Assembly: GCA_050122535.1 (NCBI GenBank)
Contig: JASFIT010000226.1
Location: 1 to 7,576, forward strand
Length of the DNA stretch: 7,576 nucleotides
Direction: 5' to 3'
Origin: JASFEQ01 sp050122535
GTDB lineage: Bacteria; Desulfobacterota; DSM-4660; Desulfatiglandales; HGW-15
Shown: positions 3,965 through 7,576 of the stretch, piece after piece
Layout of the letters: each line of letters opens with the position of its first letter
How positions within the stretch are numbered: the first letter of the stretch is position 1
Program-made: the position numbers and the translations under genes
The notes under the pieces: model-generated
The model's database searches: none
Told to the model about the DNA's origin: nothing
What the model saw: only the letters and a program-made list of their open reading frames with translations

Positions 3965-6430
3965 TCACATCTTTTTATTCACATTCGTTAAATAACGGCA
4001 GACCCTAAAGCCCACATCCGGACGCTTGCCACTGCTATAATCCCGGTACGCCAGCCTTAGCGCACTGATACTTGAATGTTTCCAACTGGACCCTTTGACC
4101 ACCCGATGTTTTCCCTGCCTGGGCCCCAGGGGATCCAAAATTACTTTCTGACCCGAGTAGGAATAGATGGTGTAATAATCGTGACACCATTCTGCCACAT
4201 TTCCACCCAGATCATACAGTCCCAGTGTATTCGGTTTGAATACGCCCGGCGGCGCTGGACCCGGGTATCCGTCATTATAGTTCGGCAGATAATTGGGCAA
4301 CAAGCCTTTGGCCGAGGCATCAGCGAAATTCCCTGATTTTGGTGTGGGTGGGAAACTATTTCCCCAAGGGTATTTCAGGGAAGCCTTGTCCTTTTCATAT
4401 CGGGCGCAATACTCCCATTCTGCCTCCGTGGGAAGGCGATAGCCTCCTCCCATGGGTTCAGCAGCCACCCATTTACCATCGCGCTTAACATAAGAGCGTG
4501 GTAAAGAGGCCTTTGCACTTAACCAATTGCAGAACAGAGCAGCCTGTTCCCAGGTCACCTGCACAACAGGCAGTTCATTCCGGTTCAGACCGAGCTTTTT
4601 GAACCAACCCGAATTATGCGCAGCCAAAAATTCCCTGAACTCCTTGTTGGTGACCTCTCTCACCCCCATGTAAAAGGGCCTTTTTAGCTCCACCCTTTGC
4701 AAGGTCTCATTGGACCGGCGTCCCTGCTCTCGTCGAGAGGCACCCATGGTAAAGGATCCGGGATGAATCAGGCGGAGCGGGTACCCATTATGCGTTTTAG
4801 TGAGGGAGGGGGGTGCCAATTTCACAGGCACCTTTTTTTTCAAGGCGACCCGCACCTCCTGCGGAAATCCGGGACGTGGGGTGATCTTTTTGAAAAACGA
4901 TTCATACCCCTCCTTCCTGATTTCTAGCTGATGCTCTATTGCAGTGAGTTGCAATTCGGGACGGACCGGTCCCCAAGATTTCCCATTTACAAAAAGCTCA
5001 GCATCTTTTGGCTCCACCATAACATAAACCACCCCTTTGATGGGTACCAATTCCACGGTGAGTTTTTTCACCTTGGCAGAAGATACTCCAACTTTTCTGC
5101 TTGCCTTTTCATATCCCGCCTTAGAAATACGGACAAGATGGGTGGTCTTTGGGTCTAGAGGGATTTTCAAAGGCGTCTTTCCTGCGTACTCACCTCCTAC
5201 GGTCACGTTTGCCCCAGGGGGCCTTGTGGATAGGGCAAGAATGCCGTCTGCGGGCAGCAGCTTGATATTGTCCAGTGCCTGGGGTTGATTCGCCTTTACG
5301 ACCAACTGGGTACGCCACGTTTTGTAGCGATCGGCCCCCACCTCTACACTATAAGTCCCAGGCAGGAGCTGAAGTTTCAGCGGAGTCTCCCCGACCGGCT
5401 CCCCGTCAATCCTTACCTTTGCACCTTTCGGCTCTGAGCCAATGGTCACATCACCCCAGGCAGGGACAAGGGCAAAATGTATAGCCTGAGATACACCGCA
5501 GCCCTCCACATCCATGTGGGTTTTCAGGTCTTGATAGTTTTTCGCAAAAACCTCCACGGCTCTGCGGCCTGGCTTCACTTTCAGTTCCTGGATGGGCGTC
5601 GTGCCCACCGCTTCACCATCAATCTGTATCCGTGCTCCCTCGATCTCGAAAGAAGACGGCTCCTCCTGAAGGACACGCAGGGACACCACCCCAGCGAGCT
5701 TTTCCATTTGCAGCTTTAGTGTCTGACTTCTTTCACCCGCCACCTTTATGGACTGACTGAGAGGTTCATAACACTGTTTGGAAGCAGTCAGTGTATATTC
5801 TCCGGGGCGCAGCAGGTAATAAGCACCCAACCTTGGCGCTATTATGCCTCCGCTGATAGTGATTTGGTCCGGCTCCGGTTCAATGCTGATAACCACCTGC
5901 CTTGCGGTGAAGACGAACCAGGCGGAGGCAGAAAGCATGGAGAAAATGAGGATGAGGATCACCCAAGCCAACCACTTGAGCGGGAATTTTGGTTTCGGTT
6001 GTTGATGGCTGGGATGGAATGAGACAGGTTCAATCTCTATAGACGAATCCAAGGCACCACTTGGCTGAGGCGGAACCGTCTTTGATGTGTCGGACGGATC
6101 ATGAACCTGAAATAGCGCGCCGTCGGTTTCTAACGTGATGAGGATCTCGCTTGGGCCTATTTGCAGCCTGTCCCCGTGACGCAGCAAGACAAACCCCTTT
6201 AGCCTCTCCCCATTGTGCCATACAGGGATCCCCATCTCAGCTGCTCGAACACAGAAGCGTCCCTCAGACAACTCAATATAAGCGGCTTGCTCATGCTCAC
6301 CCAAGCCTGAAATACGGATACCGGCGGAAGGACTTCCGCCGATGAGGACGGGGAAATCATGCTTCTCCAGAGTTCTCTCGCCACGGCTTCCCCTGATTTT
6401 GTAGTACACCTTCAAATCCTCTCCTTGCAT
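3965..6430 (-). CDS. FHA - transmembrane - PEGA repeat - FGE/SUMF1-like protein
   Basis: An 821-residue single-pass membrane protein. Residues about 25-101 form an FHA-like fold (FPVLIGG..., GIPVWHNGERL, LRHGDRLQIGPSEI), but the usual GR and SRxH are replaced by GG and GEHEQ, so phosphothreonine binding is doubtful. A Pro/Ser linker precedes a helix at about 152-175, with lysines before it predicting a cytoplasmic FHA and periplasmic remainder. About five PEGA-type repeats of 65-75 residues follow (178-242, 247-322, 325-392, 396-462, 466-532); the third and fourth are clearest (GAKVRIDGEPVGETPLKL, LLPGTYSVEV). Residues about 545-814 are an FGE-sulfatase/SUMF1-like domain: PGSFTMGAS, EVTNKEF, VTWEQAALFCNWLS, RLPTEAEWEYCAR, LGGNVAEWCHDYY, VGFRVCR. 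The segment GSSWKHSSISALRLAYR lacks both catalytic cysteines of formylglycine-generating enzyme, so it is not expected to make formylglycine. It overlaps the TPR gene by 19 bases; a TTG at 6415 is an alternative start. Confidence 0.92.
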   Translation of the reverse strand: MQGEDLKVYYKIRGSRGERTLEKHDFPVLIGGSPSAGIRISGLGEHEQAAYIELSEGRFCVRAAEMGIPVWHNGERLKGFVLLRHGDRLQIGPSEILITLETDGALFQVHDPSDTSKTVPPQPSGALDSSIEIEPVSFHPSHQQPKPKFPLKWLAWVILILIFSMLSASAWFVFTARQVVISIEPEPDQITISGGIIAPRLGAYYLLRPGEYTLTASKQCYEPLSQSIKVAGERSQTLKLQMEKLAGVVSLRVLQEEPSSFEIEGARIQIDGEAVGTTPIQELKVKPGRRAVEVFAKNYQDLKTHMDVEGCGVSQAIHFALVPAWGDVTIGSEPKGAKVRIDGEPVGETPLKLQLLPGTYSVEVGADRYKTWRTQLVVKANQPQALDNIKLLPADGILALSTRPPGANVTVGGEYAGKTPLKIPLDPKTTHLVRISKAGYEKASRKVGVSSAKVKKLTVELVPIKGVVYVMVEPKDAELFVNGKSWGPVRPELQLTAIEHQLEIRKEGYESFFKKITPRPGFPQEVRVALKKKVPVKLAPPSLTKTHNGYPLRLIHPGSFTMGASRREQGRRSNETLQRVELKRPFYMGVREVTNKEFREFLAAHNSGWFKKLGLNRNELPVVQVTWEQAALFCNWLSAKASLPRSYVKRDGKWVAAEPMGGGYRLPTEAEWEYCARYEKDKASLKYPWGNSFPPTPKSGNFADASAKGLLPNYLPNYNDGYPGPAPPGVFKPNTLGLYDLGGNVAEWCHDYYTIYSYSGQKVILDPLGPRQGKHRVVKGSSWKHSSISALRLAYRDYSSGKRPDVGFRVCRYLTNVNKKM

Positions 6431-7576
6431 ATCACCGTGACGCGCACCACTTTCTGTCCGGGCTTGACCACGATCTGCTGTCTCACATCTTTGTATCCGT
6501 TTCGTGTACCCACCACCGTATAGGTACCAGGGCGAAGGTCCAGATCTCGGGAGCTAAAGCTTCCCAGCCTTCCCACTTTGTAGACGGCCACCTGTGTAAG
6601 GTTGTCAGACTCCAATGTCACTTTAACCGGCGTCTTTGCCGTCATCACCAATTGATCCAGTTTTTCTATTTGTGACGTTAGGCGGGGACCCTTTGGTTCA
6701 ATCTTCTTTGTCTCCTGCAGTAATAAGATCGCATTTTGTAGATGGCGATCCGATTCTAAGACACCCGGCCTCCCCAAATAAAAACTCAGGCGCTTCTCCA
6801 GCGTAACGCGCCCCTGTGAAAGCATCTTTCCCCGAACGGCAAATTGAATTGCAGGATCTATTTTAAGGACGGCCAGATAAGATTCTAGGGCCTTTTCCCA
6901 ATCTTCTGCCTCCTCGGCGGCCAAGGCCTCTTTTCGCAGGGTTTCGATGCGGGCGAGTCGAATCGCCTGATCCACCTGGGCGAGGGCGTCCTGAACCTCA
7001 CTGGAGTCTGGTTTGAACGACTGTGCCTTTAGAAAGGTTTTCCGAGCCCTTTCGTATTCATTGTTTTGCAGAGCTGCAAATCCGAAAGACATGAGCTGTT
7101 TAAACTGCTCCTCCGCAATCAGACCCTTGACCCGATCAAATCCTTTCCGTGCCTGATCCGATTCTGAGTCCAGTTTCAGGGCCTCCTGGTAATCGGCTAG
7201 GGCAAAAGGGAGGTTGTTTAATTTCTCATGGCGCTTTGCAGAATTGATCAACCGGATAACCGTCTCGATTTTCTTCGCCCTGTCTAGACTCAGTTTCGCC
7301 AACTGGTTTGCCGGATCAATCATCAGGGCCAAGCTGAAGTTACGCTGTGCGCGCTTTCCATCTCCCCCAGCCATCGCTATGCGCCCTTCTTCCATGAGCC
7401 GACGAAATGCTTTATCACTTCCTTTTGTGAGCGCCTTGGCTTTGCTCAGGGCGTCCTCGTATTTGTCCGACGCGGAAGCATAATCTTTATTCATATATAA
7501 TGTGTCCGCCTCCTGCCCGGACTGAGCCATCTCGATGTAAAGGCTGCCTCCCCACTCCGCGCCCCCTTTGTTATCC
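6412..7576 (-). CDS. TPR-repeat protein with C-terminal PEGA domain (5' end beyond the window)
   Basis: An ATG at 7530 gives 372 residues, but the frame stays open to the window edge (DNKGGAEWGGSLYIE precedes that Met) and no ribosome site precedes the ATG, so I treat the gene as partial at its start. From that Met, helical TPR-like repeats run through about residues 1-230: EADTLYMNKDYASASDKYEDAL, EEGRIAMAGG...NFSLALMIDPAN, AKRHEKLNNLPFALADYQEALKLD, FGFAALQNNEYERARKTFLKAQ and EALAAEEAEDWEKALESYLAVLKIDP. A less regular helical stretch follows to about 295. Residues about 300-370 form a PEGA-like domain (LRPGTYTVVGTRNGYKDVR...VVKPG). TPRs act as protein-binding scaffolds; PEGA domains are usually extracytoplasmic, so a signal or membrane anchor in the missing N-terminus is expected. 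The stop overlaps the FHA-PEGA-FGE gene, which shares the PEGA type and suggests a common complex. Confidence 0.85.
   Translation of the reverse strand, partial: DNKGGAEWGGSLYIEMAQSGQEADTLYMNKDYASASDKYEDALSKAKALTKGSDKAFRRLMEEGRIAMAGGDGKRAQRNFSLALMIDPANQLAKLSLDRAKKIETVIRLINSAKRHEKLNNLPFALADYQEALKLDSESDQARKGFDRVKGLIAEEQFKQLMSFGFAALQNNEYERARKTFLKAQSFKPDSSEVQDALAQVDQAIRLARIETLRKEALAAEEAEDWEKALESYLAVLKIDPAIQFAVRGKMLSQGRVTLEKRLSFYLGRPGVLESDRHLQNAILLLQETKKIEPKGPRLTSQIEKLDQLVMTAKTPVKVTLESDNLTQVAVYKVGRLGSFSSRDLDLRPGTYTVVGTRNGYKDVRQQIVVKPGQKVVRVTVICKERI
6413..6426 (-). promoter_or_regulatory. Strong Shine-Dalgarno favouring an alternative TTG start at 6415
   Basis: On the minus strand AAGGAGAGGATTTGA holds AAGGAG (6426-6421) five bases before a TTG (6415-6413). 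That TTG overlaps the TGA stop of the TPR gene (6414-6412) as TTGA, a typical coupling arrangement. The ATG at 6430 has only a poor GGTG three to four bases upstream. Starting at the TTG would shorten the FHA protein by five residues, to 816, without touching its domains. I list the ATG as the conventional start, but the TTG is at least as likely. Confidence 0.5.

Noticed and set aside
3965..4795. Active formylglycine-generating enzyme for sulfatases
   Set aside because: The catalytic cysteine pair is missing and no sulfatase gene is in the window.
1..7576. tRNA, rRNA, CRISPR array, insertion sequence with transposase
   Set aside because: No matching structure, regular spaced repeats or transposase motifs were seen on either strand.

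Overview
All supported genes lie on the minus strand and read from the right edge to the left edge of the window. They are tightly packed, with overlaps or gaps of 1 to 12 bases. The one exception is a 259-base gap (3359-3617) that carries an inverted-repeat element. The base composition is middling. The proteins show an inner membrane plus periplasm layout (ExbB/MotA-type channel, ExbD-type anchors, a likely exported small protein), so the source is probably a Gram-negative bacterium. The mix of FHA, PEGA, FGE-like and VWA domains, together with a GTCATTG...GAAGCAATCTC inverted repeat, would fit a Desulfobacterota/Nitrospirota-like environmental lineage. That placement is a weak inference, and no housekeeping marker is present to test it.

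Layout in transcription order. (1) 7576-6412: 3' part of a TPR-repeat protein ending in a PEGA domain, cut by the window edge. (2) 6430-3965: large membrane protein with a cytoplasmic FHA domain, one transmembrane helix, about five PEGA repeats and a C-terminal FGE/SUMF1-like domain lacking the catalytic cysteines. (3) 3962-3618: small, probably exported, Pro/Lys/Glu-rich protein of unknown function. (4) 3585-3474: REP/MITE-like inverted repeat in the intergenic gap. (5) 3358-2555: MotA/TolQ/ExbB-family channel subunit. (6) 2542-1124: degenerate Hsp70/actin-like (ASKHA) protein fused to a canonical FHA domain. (7) 1134-43: VWA protein anchored by an ExbD-like transmembrane helix with an Asp. 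(8) 41-1: the first 14 codons of what looks like a tandem paralogue of gene 7, running off the left edge.

Taken together this reads as one multi-gene membrane system. The channel (gene 4358-type MotA/ExbB fold at 2555-3358) and the ExbD-like helices of the VWA proteins would form a proton- or sodium-driven motor in the inner membrane, with VWA domains as the periplasmic output in place of the usual ExbD/TolR or OmpA-like domain. Two FHA domains on the cytoplasmic side suggest control by Ser/Thr phosphorylation, with any kinase lying outside the window. PEGA, TPR and FGE-like modules would provide periplasmic binding or scaffolding. I recognise each family but not a named system with this composition. 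The functional model is inference; the domain calls come from sequence motifs described in each entry.
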